From an uncultured Victivallaceae bacterium (GTDB taxonomy: Bacteria; Verrucomicrobiota; Lentisphaeria; Victivallales; Victivallaceae), in contig CAKUKT010000002.1 of assembly GCA_934663655.1 (NCBI GenBank), forward strand, positions 1 through 34,707: a DNA stretch of 34,707 nt, written 5' to 3'. Position numbers and translations under genes: made by a program. Shown here one piece after another: positions 15,007 through 22,731 of the stretch. Every line of letters starts with the position of its first letter. Positions within the stretch are counted from its first letter, which is position 1. Under the pieces are notes generated by a model, which was not told where the DNA came from, ran no database searches, and saw only the letters and a program-made list of their open reading frames with translations.

Positions 15007-17181
15007 TCACTTTCCAGGCGTGATAAACAGGCAGAAATCATCAACTGTTGCGTGCGGATAACTGACGGAGAGATTTTTCCATAAGGATGTTCCTTCACCA
15101 CGGTTGACCGAACCAATGAAAAATCCCCGGTCAAAATCAGCGCTGCCTCCAGGGAAAATTCCCCGGGCTTCCGGAGTGTCAACCGGAGTCCGGAACGGAG
15201 CGCTGAGCACCTCTTTCCCGTCGATGCTCAAAGTCAGGTTGCCCCGGGCAATGGTTGCCCGGTAGGTGTGAAACTTTTTCCCGGTCGGGAAATCAACCCC
15301 GGTGTTGGAACCAATGAAGTTTATCCGGTTTTTTTCAAATCCGATGGTTTCGACACAGTGTCCGTCCGCAATCCGCATTACTACATCCCCGGGATGATCC
15401 GATTTCTCCGTGCGGAGCTGGAAATCGATGTTGATCTCATTACATTCTCCGGGAGGGAACGGATAAAACAGTCCAGCCCCGTCGCCGTGATCGGCGATAC
15501 GGTAGGCTCGGTCGACGATGGATTCCCGGCTTGCGGGTTGGACATTGCCGAAAGGGCGGAGCCAGGGGCGCTGATTGCGTCCGGTCAACACGGCCTTCAA
15601 CTCTTTAAGCTGATAACTGACGGGGTGGGCGTCGTCAATAAGCCGAACCGCCAGCGAAAAATCGTTCTTCCCGGGACGCAGCATCCGGTTGGGAATTTTG
15701 AATTTGACGATCTCTCCGGAGGGAGTGCCGGTGAGTGGATGGCCGTTCACCGTCAGCGTAAATTCGGCTTTCCCGGCATCCGGAGAACGGAGTTGCGCTG
15801 TTGTTTTCAGCTTTCCATTCTGATCACCGGCAAGATCCTCACCGATCATGATGGAGAAATTCACCGGTGCAGACGGAATGATCCGGCGGGGATAACCGGG
15901 ATCGAAAATGGACATCTTTTCGTACCGATATCCTTCGGCAAGGTAGTACGATGGCTCGTAGCCGCCGCTGCCGCGTTCGGTGGCGAAGTAAAAACGGGTC
16001 ATGTTTTCGACATCTTCGACATCGCCGCGCACCAGTTCCCGGAAAAGTTCCGCCGGCCGGTAATCGGTGTTGAAAAAGTAGACCCCGTCGCATCCGGCAC
16101 GCCGTGCGGCGGAAATCGTCGCATAATAGAAGGCGGCGTTATTGCCCCGTCCCCGGATGAAGCGACTGCCTTTGCGGCGGGTAATGCGCGATTCGCTGCC
16201 GAGAGAAGGGTAAAATTTGACTTGATATTTCCGGGCGAGCTCGACGGAGTCTTGCCAGGGACGAAGCTGGAAATAACTGCCGCCGATCATGATATCGATT
16301 AAGCCCTCACGCAGCCAGCGTTCGATGTCGATGCCGACGGCACGGCAAAATTCCACCGAATCTGGCACCCGGACGGCGATCAGTATCGGATGCCCGTGTT
16401 TCTGTCCTGCCTGTTCGGTGATCCGTCGCAGTTCCATCATCATTTCGCTCAGCTGGTCGAGCTCCTCCGGCGAGGCAATCCCTCCCCAGGCTACCGATTT
16501 GAACAACTGTAGATGGCGCATGAAGTCATATTCGATCCCATCGAGATCATAAGTTTCGGCAAATTCCGCAACGGCTGACACGAAGTGTTCTCGAACCTCC
16601 GGGTGGGAAAAATCGAGCGCACTCCAGGTACACCAGGGGGGCGGGTTTTCCGGCGTTCCCATCAGATATTCGGGATGTGAACGCTTGAATCCAGAAAACT
16701 GATAGTGGGGTTTGCCGGTCGTCCCGGCTGCATCGTGAGTATCGTTGACCCGCAGCGAGAGAAAAAATTCGAGATTGTTTTCGCGGCAGAATTGTCCCGC
16801 CATCCGCACCGGATCGCTTCCCATCGCCGCAAATTCCCTGGCGGTGTTGCGCAAATCAGGCGTGGAGGGATTGTCGTTGGTCAGAAACTCGCCTGACTGC
16901 AGCGGACAGGTCGATTGAGTGTATGATGACAACGGTGAGTAACAGAGGGTGGTGGCTTGGCTTCCCACCAGTTTATAGAGCCGCTGCGCGATGAAATTCT
17001 CCCGTGTGGCCGGCAGGTCGCGGGGAAGGAATACATCGCCGCCGTCGGAGTTGACGATCACCCGTTCTATCCGGTTTAATCTCTGATGGCGCAAAGCTTC
17101 CCATTGTTCATCCCCGCCCGCAGCAGCACCCAGCGGCGTGAGAAGAAGAAGAAAAAGATTTAATTTTGTCTGAATATTCAT
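15007..17181 (-). CDS. Secreted family-10-glycosidase-like protein with C-terminal beta-sandwich
   Basis: This protein of about 724 residues starts at 17181 (AAGGA 6 bases upstream), giving the signal peptide MNIQTKLNLFLLLLTPLGAAAGG. The first two thirds look like a TIM barrel of the glycosidase-like (GHL10-type) families: FCRENNLEFFLSLRVNDTHD, a WSALDFSHPEVREHF segment, DLDGIEYDFMRH, ILIAVRVPD, a LIDIMIGGSYFQLRPW segment and GCDGVYFFNTDY follow each other as barrel strands. The last third is beta-rich, with a likely concanavalin-A/LamG-like domain at the C terminus (YRATIARGNLTLSIDGKEV, then FFIGSVNRGEGTSLWKNLSV). It should act outside the cytoplasm on a carbohydrate; substrate and catalytic residues are not certain. 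It follows the second prepilin-like gene by 35 bases and is more distant from the 4194-7679 paralogs. Confidence 0.75.
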   Translation of the reverse strand: MNIQTKLNLFLLLLTPLGAAAGGDEQWEALRHQRLNRIERVIVNSDGGDVFLPRDLPATRENFIAQRLYKLVGSQATTLCYSPLSSYTQSTCPLQSGEFLTNDNPSTPDLRNTAREFAAMGSDPVRMAGQFCRENNLEFFLSLRVNDTHDAAGTTGKPHYQFSGFKRSHPEYLMGTPENPPPWCTWSALDFSHPEVREHFVSAVAEFAETYDLDGIEYDFMRHLQLFKSVAWGGIASPEELDQLSEMMMELRRITEQAGQKHGHPILIAVRVPDSVEFCRAVGIDIERWLREGLIDIMIGGSYFQLRPWQDSVELARKYQVKFYPSLGSESRITRRKGSRFIRGRGNNAAFYYATISAARRAGCDGVYFFNTDYRPAELFRELVRGDVEDVENMTRFYFATERGSGGYEPSYYLAEGYRYEKMSIFDPGYPRRIIPSAPVNFSIMIGEDLAGDQNGKLKTTAQLRSPDAGKAEFTLTVNGHPLTGTPSGEIVKFKIPNRMLRPGKNDFSLAVRLIDDAHPVSYQLKELKAVLTGRNQRPWLRPFGNVQPASRESIVDRAYRIADHGDGAGLFYPFPPGECNEINIDFQLRTEKSDHPGDVVMRIADGHCVETIGFEKNRINFIGSNTGVDFPTGKKFHTYRATIARGNLTLSIDGKEVLSAPFRTPVDTPEARGIFPGGSADFDRGFFIGSVNRGEGTSLWKNLSVSYPHATVDDFCLFITPGK

Positions 17182-17216
17182 AGTGATCCTTTCTGATGAT
17201 TGTTCGGGAGGCCCGG

Positions 17217-18215
17217 TCAATAGGAATATTTCAGCAGATAATCCGGTAGATCGGCGATATAGGCGCAGAACCTGCCTGTCCCGAGATAGTCCGGGTTAAA
17301 GCGGGTGAGCTGGAAAAATTCTGCGGGAGTATACTGGGCACAATGACCATCTACAAAGCTCAGGTTGGCACGGTCGTTGTGTCGTGCGGAAAACAGCGTT
17401 GAGGTTGAGGCGGTCAGATTGTAGGACTGGCTGTCGGCGGTGGCGCGAAAACTGTCGACGGTGAGTGCCGCGGCCGCCGGGCGACGGAGCCTGGCCAACG
17501 CCAGATAACGGTTTTTCAATTCCGGGAGGGAAACAAAACGGTCGGGGTTGTAGAGACAGGTCATATCGTCTGCCGTGGCCGCGTTGCCGAAATAGATCCC
17601 GAAGGTATTGTCATAAACTGCGCTGCCGGAAGTCAGGTTGGGGAGTTCTTTACGTGACGTGCAGCCGAGTATCCGGGTGTCGGCGGGGAGGTAGTTGCGA
17701 TATACAAGATTACTCCCGAATGAGTAGATCTGGGAATTGATACCGTTCCTCAATACCACCAGCCCGGTGTTGTCGTCAGCGTAGAAGTGGAGTGCACTGG
17801 CGGTCTGTTTATGGCGGGAGAGACAGTCGCTGGATTTTGCGGCTTCGCGTGCCTTGGAGAGCGCGGGCATCAGCATGGCGGCGAGAATCGCGATGATCGC
17901 GATCACGACGAGCAGTTCGATCAGCGTGAAAAATTTCCGGTCGAAAATAGTGGACCGGGTGAAAGGCATGGTGAAATCTGTGGAACCCCCACCCGATTGC
18001 GGTGATCGATCCTCTTTGTGAGGAAGGGCGGCGGTGAGATCAGCCGACGTGAGCGGTATTGGATTGATCGTCCGGAAAAAAGGCGACTGAAAATGTTCAG
18101 TCTGCAAAAACTTCAAAAGGTGGAGCTGCGACGCTTTTGCAGGCGAAAATTCATGAACTGATTGGAATTTGATCCTCCGTACAATGCCACGAAAAGAGTT
18201 TCCATTGCTGAACAT
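17217..18215 (-). CDS. Prepilin-like protein with H-X9-DG motif and long leader
   Basis: The protein carries the same prepilin methylation helix as the 3311 gene ([16 protein letters not shown] with the +5 Glu) and a C-terminal H-X9-DG motif ([13 protein letters not shown]). The body between them differs, so the two proteins share mainly the helix and the motif. The start is uncertain. An ATG at 18215 has AGGAG 9 bases upstream and implies an exceptionally long leader of about 95 residues. An ATG at 17969 would leave a normal 13-residue leader ([13 protein letters not shown]) but has no good ribosome-binding site. The reading frame is open throughout the leader. The gene lies between an AraC regulator and a secreted hydrolase-like gene, and is probably cotranscribed with the latter. 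Confidence 0.8.
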   Translation of the reverse strand: MFSNGNSFRGIVRRIKFQSVHEFSPAKASQLHLLKFLQTEHFQSPFFRTINPIPLTSADLTAALPHKEDRSPQSGGGSTDFTMPFTRSTIFDRKFFTLIELLVVIAIIAILAAMLMPALSKAREAAKSSDCLSRHKQTASALHFYADDNTGLVVLRNGINSQIYSFGSNLVYRNYLPADTRILGCTSRKELPNLTSGSAVYDNTFGIYFGNAATADDMTCLYNPDRFVSLPELKNRYLALARLRRPAAAALTVDSFRATADSQSYNLTASTSTLFSARHNDRANLSFVDGHCAQYTPAEFFQLTRFNPDYLGTGRFCAYIADLPDYLLKYSY

Positions 18216-18260
18216 TTTCTGCATCTCCTGGGGTTGAGGTGATCAGTGTACTGCAATGGT

Positions 18261-18287
18261 AATATAGCTTGATGGATGCAGATTTAA
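18261..18287 (-). promoter_or_regulatory. Possible promoter of the second prepilin/hydrolase operon
   Basis: On the minus strand TATATT (18266-18261) has a weak TTTAAA -35 candidate 16 bases upstream. It lies about 45 bases before the ATG at 18215. A poor -35 box is compatible with a promoter that needs an activator, such as the adjacent AraC protein. Confidence 0.4.
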
Positions 18288-18427
18288 AGCAATATCAATA
18301 TTAAAAATTTAGCTCTAAAATTATAAAAATATGATGTTGACCGAAATCTTATCGCCGGTATTGAGCGGCGATTGTCATTGTAATACAGCTGGCGGAAAGA
18401 AGTGTCTGCGAGGTCGCAGCCGAGTAT

Positions 18428-19309
18428 TTATCTGGATGAGGATGTTTTGTCGCCAGCCGTGTAATTGAAGTCGCCAGCCAAATCCTCGCGGATGATTCGT
18501 CTGGAAATGATGCGTCCGCCGTGGGCTCGACGCGCAAAAGCGGAAGGGGTGTCGCCATTGATTCTGGTGAAAACCGCAGTGAAGTAAGCCGCCGAACGCC
18601 AGCCGGTCATACGGGCGATGTCAGCGACACAGTATCTTCCATCCTGGAGCAGTTCCCGGGCGAGGCGAAGCCTGGTTTCAACCAGAAATCTCCGGGTAGT
18701 CATACCTACTTCATTGCGAAATATCCGGGATAGATGAGCAGGGGTCACCCCCAGGGCGTCGGCGATTTCTTCCACTGAAATCGCCGGATCGATGGCGTGT
18801 TGAATGATGTAGTTCGCAGCCAGTTGAATTGTCCGCAATTTTTGAGGCGCATAATCACGCCGCATCAATTGTTGCAGAACGAACCGCAACGTCGTGATCA
18901 GCGCCGCTGAAAGTCTGGATAGTTCACTTCCCGTGACACCAGCCTCGACGGCTTTGCAAAAAAATTCGCAGTATGAAAGCAGCAGGTCGTTGAGATCCGC
19001 CGACTGCACCGGTGGAACAAATTCCTGGCGCTGAAAACGGCAGGAGAAAAAGTTCGGTCTGACCTGACAGGAGAGCGAACCGTTGGAGGGGCGATCGAAC
19101 ATCCTCGCGTGCCTTACTCCGGGAGGGTTCAATATTGCCACGGTGAACTCCGCCTCCCGGTTCAGACGGGGCAGCATCAGTTCCCAGTGGCGATGGGTGT
19201 GGCCGCCGCTTGGAGGTTCTTCCGCCAGTTTCACCAGGCAATGCGGGCAACTGGCAAAAGTTTCCAGCAGCCGGAACAATTTTTCTCGTTCAATATTTTT
19301 GTTGTTCAT
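18428..19309 (-). CDS. AraC family transcriptional regulator
   Basis: This protein of about 293 residues has an N-terminal ligand/cupin-like region (THRHWELMLPRL, then FTVAILNPPGVRHARMF) and a C-terminal AraC-type double helix-turn-helix. The latter shows SVEEIADALGVTPAHLSRIFRNEVGM, then RLRLARELLQDGRYCVADIARMTGWRSAAYFTAVFTRING. Starts at 19309 or 19324 are possible. A TTG at 19363 is excluded because it lies in the -35 box of the gene's own promoter. The regulator is encoded directly upstream of, and on the same strand as, the second prepilin-like/hydrolase operon, which is its most likely target. The ligand is probably a sugar, by analogy with the family. Confidence 0.9.
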   Translation of the reverse strand: MNNKNIEREKLFRLLETFASCPHCLVKLAEEPPSGGHTHRHWELMLPRLNREAEFTVAILNPPGVRHARMFDRPSNGSLSCQVRPNFFSCRFQRQEFVPPVQSADLNDLLLSYCEFFCKAVEAGVTGSELSRLSAALITTLRFVLQQLMRRDYAPQKLRTIQLAANYIIQHAIDPAISVEEIADALGVTPAHLSRIFRNEVGMTTRRFLVETRLRLARELLQDGRYCVADIARMTGWRSAAYFTAVFTRINGDTPSAFARRAHGGRIISRRIIREDLAGDFNYTAGDKTSSSR

Positions 19310-19334
19310 ATCGGCAGATTTCATATTTTCAAAC

Positions 19335-19363
19335 AAGATATCATCCCGGAATCGTTTTGTCAA
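19335..19363 (-). promoter_or_regulatory. Promoter of the AraC gene
   Basis: On the minus strand TTGACA (19363-19358) and TATCTT (19340-19335) are separated by 17 bases. Transcription would begin near 19328, only a few bases before the ATG at 19324 and about 18 before the ATG at 19309, so the leader is very short. Confidence 0.65.
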
Positions 19364-19480
19364 GAACTCGGTGCCACCGTAGCCGACAGCTTGGAAAGCC
19401 GATCGATTAAATTCTTATAACCTGGTTTTACATCAGGAGAAAGAACCACCACGGATTGATTTATGTCGTGGGTATTCTAT

Positions 19481-19518
19481 ATTGTCAGCTTGACAATCGG
19501 GGAACCGGCAGCTAATTT
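19481..19518 (+). promoter_or_regulatory. Promoter with perfect 17-bp dyad ahead of the metallophosphoesterase
   Basis: ATTGTCA-GCT-TGACAAT (19481-19497) is a perfect 7-bp inverted repeat with a 3-base spacer. Its right arm overlaps a perfect TTGACA -35 box (19490-19495). A TAATTT 17 bases downstream (19513-19518) is a weak -10. The overlap suggests a repressor site. Confidence 0.55.
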
Positions 19519-19578
19519 ATCAAGCTGAATTTCCTTGCGCCGCCGGTATTCCGGGGGGGGGCGCCGGAGGTGGTATTG

Positions 19579-20739
19579 ATGACTGCGACGATGATGGCTT
19601 CGGTCCTGATGACCATATATATTTTTTTCAGCGCGATCTGGCCGCTCCGCCTGCGCTGGTGGGCAAAGGCGGCGCTGACTCTGGTGCTGGCGATGGCGGC
19701 CGGAAAATTCCACCTGCTGCATCTCTTCGGCGGGCCGCTCTACTTCGCCCCCGATCTCCCCGGCTGGCTGTTGCTGCTGAGCGCCTGGGCTTTTGCAACG
19801 GTACTGTTTTTTTTCACGCTGCTGCTGATGACCGACGCCGGGCGCTGGATATACCGGCTGGTATTGAAGATCTCCGGACGGAAATTTCCGGTAGAGCGTT
19901 TTCGCCGCATCAATGCCCGGTTCAATCTCGGGGTGCTGGCGGTGGCGGCGGTCGTCGCCGCGGTTGGCGCCGCCGCCGGAACCGCGCTTCCGGAGATCCG
20001 CGAAGTTGATATCGTTCTGCCGGGATTGCCCCCGGAAGCCGCCGGGTTTCGGATTGCGGTGCTTTCGGATCTGCATATCGACAATCTCATCCGTTCCGGA
20101 CGTGTCGAAGCGATCGTTAAGCGGGTCAACGCCGCCGAACCGGATCTGATCGTGATCACCGGCGATATCGTCGATGGTGAAATCGAACGCCGGAGTCGCG
20201 ATACCGCGCCGCTGGCGAATTTGCATGCGCGGTTCGGGGTATTCGGTGTGCCGGGCAATCACGACTGCTTTTCCGGCTTCGACGAATGGATGACCCGGTT
20301 TCGTGAACTCGGCATAACCATGCTGCTCAATGAGCATCGCGCCATTCCTGAAACCGGCCTTGTGGTGGGGGGCGTCACTGATCCCGCCGCCAGGCGTTAC
20401 GGCGGAGCGGCTCCGGATCCGGCCGCAGCCTTTGAAGGTGTGCCTGACGGCGTGGTGAAAATTCTGCTCGCCCACCGTCCGAACCAGCTGCCGGAAGCGG
20501 CGCAAGCCGGAGTGGCGTTGCAGATTTCCGGACATACCCATGGCGGCATGGTGATTGGACTTGACCGACTGGTGGGGGCGTTCAACGGCGGTCTGGTTTC
20601 CGGTCTCTACCGTCGGGATGGCACGGTGCTGTATATCACCAATGGTTCGGGCATGTGGTCGGGGTTTCCGATCCGCATCGGCGTGCCGGCGGAGATCACG
20701 CTGATCCGGCTGCTGCCGGAAACAGCAGAACGATCCTGA
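19579..20739 (+). CDS. Membrane-anchored metallophosphoesterase
   Basis: This 386-residue protein has four or five N-terminal membrane segments (about 1-135), then a calcineurin-like phosphoesterase domain with all metal-binding blocks: DLH (164-166), GDIVDG (195-200), GNHD (226-229), a lone His in LLAHRP (299) and GHTHGG (318-323). This matches the YkuE/UDP-2,3-diacylglucosamine hydrolase-like membrane family, which hydrolyses phosphoesters with two metal ions; the physiological substrate is unknown. GGAGG at 19566-19570 places the start at the ATG at 19579, rather than the GTG at 19570. The gene stands alone on the plus strand, convergent with the Gfo/Idh/MocA gene. Confidence 0.92.
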   Translation: MTATMMASVLMTIYIFFSAIWPLRLRWWAKAALTLVLAMAAGKFHLLHLFGGPLYFAPDLPGWLLLLSAWAFATVLFFFTLLLMTDAGRWIYRLVLKISGRKFPVERFRRINARFNLGVLAVAAVVAAVGAAAGTALPEIREVDIVLPGLPPEAAGFRIAVLSDLHIDNLIRSGRVEAIVKRVNAAEPDLIVITGDIVDGEIERRSRDTAPLANLHARFGVFGVPGNHDCFSGFDEWMTRFRELGITMLLNEHRAIPETGLVVGGVTDPAARRYGGAAPDPAAAFEGVPDGVVKILLAHRPNQLPEAAQAGVALQISGHTHGGMVIGLDRLVGAFNGGLVSGLYRRDGTVLYITNGSGMWSGFPIRIGVPAEITLIRLLPETAERS

Positions 20740-20776
20740 GTTTCGCCGGGTGGCGAATGGTCTCTCCGGCGCGGCG

Positions 20777-20813
20777 GAAAAAAAACGCGGCCGGGATGGA
20801 ACTCCCGACCGCG
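20777..20813 (-). terminator. Terminator of the ThuA-Gfo/Idh/MocA operon
   Basis: On the minus strand an 11-bp stem (20813-20803 with 20796-20786, one G-U pair) with a 6-base loop is followed directly by a run of eight T. On the plus strand the stem has a mismatch and no T-run, so it serves the minus-strand operon. Confidence 0.85.
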
Positions 20814-20830
20814 GATAACCAGGGGGGTAT

Positions 20831-21874
20831 TCAATCGATGTGAACCGGGGCGCCGGTTCGGGCCGATTCATAGATTGCGTCGAGCAGCCGCATCACCGTC
20901 ACCCCTTCCTCGGGGGCTACCGTGAACGGTACATTCCTGACGATCGCGTCGATGAAAGTGTAGTAACTTTTGTGGCACTCGGGTACCGGCGGATGGAGTT
21001 CGGTGTCGAACTGGCAGCCGTCGATCTCCTCGAAACACTCAAGTTTGAATTCATACGATTCATTGAGGTTGCGGTGCAGGAGCCCGCCCTTGTCGCCCAA
21101 CAGGCGCGTCTGCATGAATTCGCGTTCCTTGATGTTGCCGGCCCAGGAGGCGTCGATTTCGAGCGAAGCGCCGTTTTTGAAGCGGATGAACCCGCAGGCG
21201 AAATCCTCGACATCGAATTTTTTTCCCGATTTCGCGGCGATCGGCCCGGCGATCTTATCGTAGGTTGCCCCCATGACCCATTCCGGTTCGGGGTAGCCCA
21301 TCAGCCAGAGCGCGAGATCGAGTCGGTGGACGCCGAGGTCGATCAGCGGGCCGCCGCCCGCCAGTTCCCGGGTCCCGAACCAGCCGCCGAAGCCGGGCAT
21401 GCCGCGCCGTCGCATCCAGACGGTACGGGCGAAGTAGATGTTGCCGATCCTCCCCGAATCGACGATCTGCTTCATTGCATACGCCTGCGGATTGAAGCGG
21501 TAGGAAAAGTTGATGCCGAGCCGCTTCCCGCAGCGCCGGGAGGCCGCGAGCATGGTTTCAGCTTCGGTGGCGTTCATCGCCATTGGTTTTTCGCACAGCA
21601 CGTGGCAGCCAGCTTCGAGTCCGGCGATGGTGAGTTCGGCGTGGAATTTGTTGGGTACGGCGACGCTGAGAACGTCGGGACGTTCTCTTGCGATCATTTC
21701 CAGCGGGTCGGTGTAGACGGCGGGCAGTTTGAGTTCGTCACGGAACTTCTCAAGTTTCGCCGCATCGGTGTCGGCAACCGCGACCACCTCCGCATCGGGG
21801 TGTTCTCGGAAACCGGCGATGTGACCGCGTCCCATGCCCAGGCCGATTACTGCGCAACGGAGTTTGGCAGCCAT
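20831..21874 (-). CDS. Gfo/Idh/MocA family oxidoreductase
   Basis: This 347-residue NAD(P)-dependent sugar or inositol dehydrogenase-type enzyme has an N-terminal Rossmann domain with GLGMGRGH (11-18). The CEKPMA motif (about residue 94), which carries the conserved Lys of the family, and the GVHRLDLALWLMG segment with the conserved Asp-x-x-x-His-like pattern are present. A C-terminal alpha/beta domain with an open sheet follows. No signal peptide is seen, so it is cytoplasmic. Its ATG overlaps the stop of the ThuA gene (TAATG), so translation is coupled. Enzymes of this family with ThuA partners oxidise or epimerise sugars taken up from plant or host glycans. The exact substrate is not determined by the sequence. 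Confidence 0.92.
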   Translation of the reverse strand: MAAKLRCAVIGLGMGRGHIAGFREHPDAEVVAVADTDAAKLEKFRDELKLPAVYTDPLEMIARERPDVLSVAVPNKFHAELTIAGLEAGCHVLCEKPMAMNATEAETMLAASRRCGKRLGINFSYRFNPQAYAMKQIVDSGRIGNIYFARTVWMRRRGMPGFGGWFGTRELAGGGPLIDLGVHRLDLALWLMGYPEPEWVMGATYDKIAGPIAAKSGKKFDVEDFACGFIRFKNGASLEIDASWAGNIKEREFMQTRLLGDKGGLLHRNLNESYEFKLECFEEIDGCQFDTELHPPVPECHKSYYTFIDAIVRNVPFTVAPEEGVTVMRLLDAIYESARTGAPVHID

Positions 21875-22623
21875 TATTTACCTCCGCAGCATTTCCGGAT
21901 CGAATGGATCGTCTCGAGTTCCTTGACCTTCGGGCAGGAGATCGGGGCGCGGAAGCCCGGTTTTGCCCAACGCGCGGCATTGCCGAGAATCCGCAGCACC
22001 ATTTCATCTTTGTAGATCGGGAAACTTTCATGACCGGGTGAGAAGTAGAAGATCTTTCCGTAACCGCGGTTGAAGGTTACGCCGCTGCGGAAAACTTCTC
22101 CTCCCTCATACCAGGAGAGGAAGACGATATGGGCGTCGTCCGGGATGTCGAAGCGTTCGCCGTACATTTCGGTGTGGGGGATGACAAAGGTTTCCGGCAC
22201 TCCGGCGGCGATCGGGTGGGCGGGATCGATGTTCCAGAGGCGCTCCTTCTCGCCGACTTCACGCCACTTGAGCGAACAGGTGGTGCCGAGCATCCGGCGG
22301 AAGATCTTGGAAAAATGTCCGGAATGGAGCACCACCAGGCCCATGCCTTCGAGCACTCTTTTCTGCACTCGGTCGACGATTTCGTCGGCGACTTCGGCAT
22401 GGTGGGCGTGGCCCCACCAGAAGAGCACGTCGGTGGCATCGAGCACTTCGTTGGTGAGACCATGTTCCGGTTCGTCGAGGGAGGCGAGCCGGATCTCCAG
22501 ATCGGGGGCGGCGATTCCGTCGGCGATCGTCTTGTGGAGGCCGTCGGGGTAGATGGCACCGACGGTGGAATTGCTTTTTTCGTGACGGAACTCGTTCCAG
22601 ATCGTGACTCTTACCTTGTCCAT
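21874..22623 (-). CDS. ThuA domain protein (trehalose-utilisation-like)
   Basis: This 249-residue protein belongs to the ThuA family, a class-I glutamine-amidotransferase-like fold linked to sugar (for example trehalose or sucrose) metabolism, often beside Gfo/Idh/MocA dehydrogenases. Visible segments include [63 protein letters not shown] and [19 protein letters not shown] good ribosome-binding site (AAGGAG, 7 bases before the ATG) supports the start. It is the first gene of a two-gene operon and diverges from an AraC regulator gene. The C terminus ends in a short Cys-Cys-Gly-Gly-Lys tail. The reaction is not known; a role in 3-keto-sugar metabolism is inferred from family context. Confidence 0.9.
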   Translation of the reverse strand: MDKVRVTIWNEFRHEKSNSTVGAIYPDGLHKTIADGIAAPDLEIRLASLDEPEHGLTNEVLDATDVLFWWGHAHHAEVADEIVDRVQKRVLEGMGLVVLHSGHFSKIFRRMLGTTCSLKWREVGEKERLWNIDPAHPIAAGVPETFVIPHTEMYGERFDIPDDAHIVFLSWYEGGEVFRSGVTFNRGYGKIFYFSPGHESFPIYKDEMVLRILGNAARWAKPGFRAPISCPKVKELETIHSIRKCCGGK

Positions 22624-22650
22624 TTTTCACTCCTTTTAATTACCCGCGAT

Positions 22651-22680
22651 TGCGGTTTACTGAATTGTGGTTCACTGAAT
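22651..22680. promoter_or_regulatory. 15-bp tandem direct repeats, candidate AraC operator
   Basis: TGCGGTTTACTGAAT (22651-22665) is followed without gap by TGTGGTTCACTGAAT (22666-22680), with 13 of 15 bases identical. AraC-type regulators often bind such direct repeats, and an AraC gene diverges from here. Confidence 0.55.
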
Positions 22681-22681
22681 C

Positions 22682-22731
22682 AATATAATTTCCAAAAAGC
22701 GGCTTGCAATCCGGCGTAGTGGTAATATTTT
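22682..22731. promoter_or_regulatory. Divergent promoters of thuA and the AraC gene
   Basis: Minus strand: TTGCAA (22709-22704), 16 bases, TATATT (22687-22682), driving ThuA. Plus strand: the same palindromic TTGCAA (22704-22709), 16 bases, TATTTT (22726-22731). An alternative plus-strand -10 is the perfect TATAAT at 22684-22689, with a poor -35 that coincides with the tandem repeats. Which plus-strand promoter is used is unclear. Confidence 0.45.

Noticed and set aside
19477..20871. 464-codon minus-strand frame opposite the metallophosphoesterase
   Set aside because: It is rich in Arg, Gln and His, as expected of a shadow frame in GC-rich DNA. The plus-strand frame has all metallophosphoesterase motifs.
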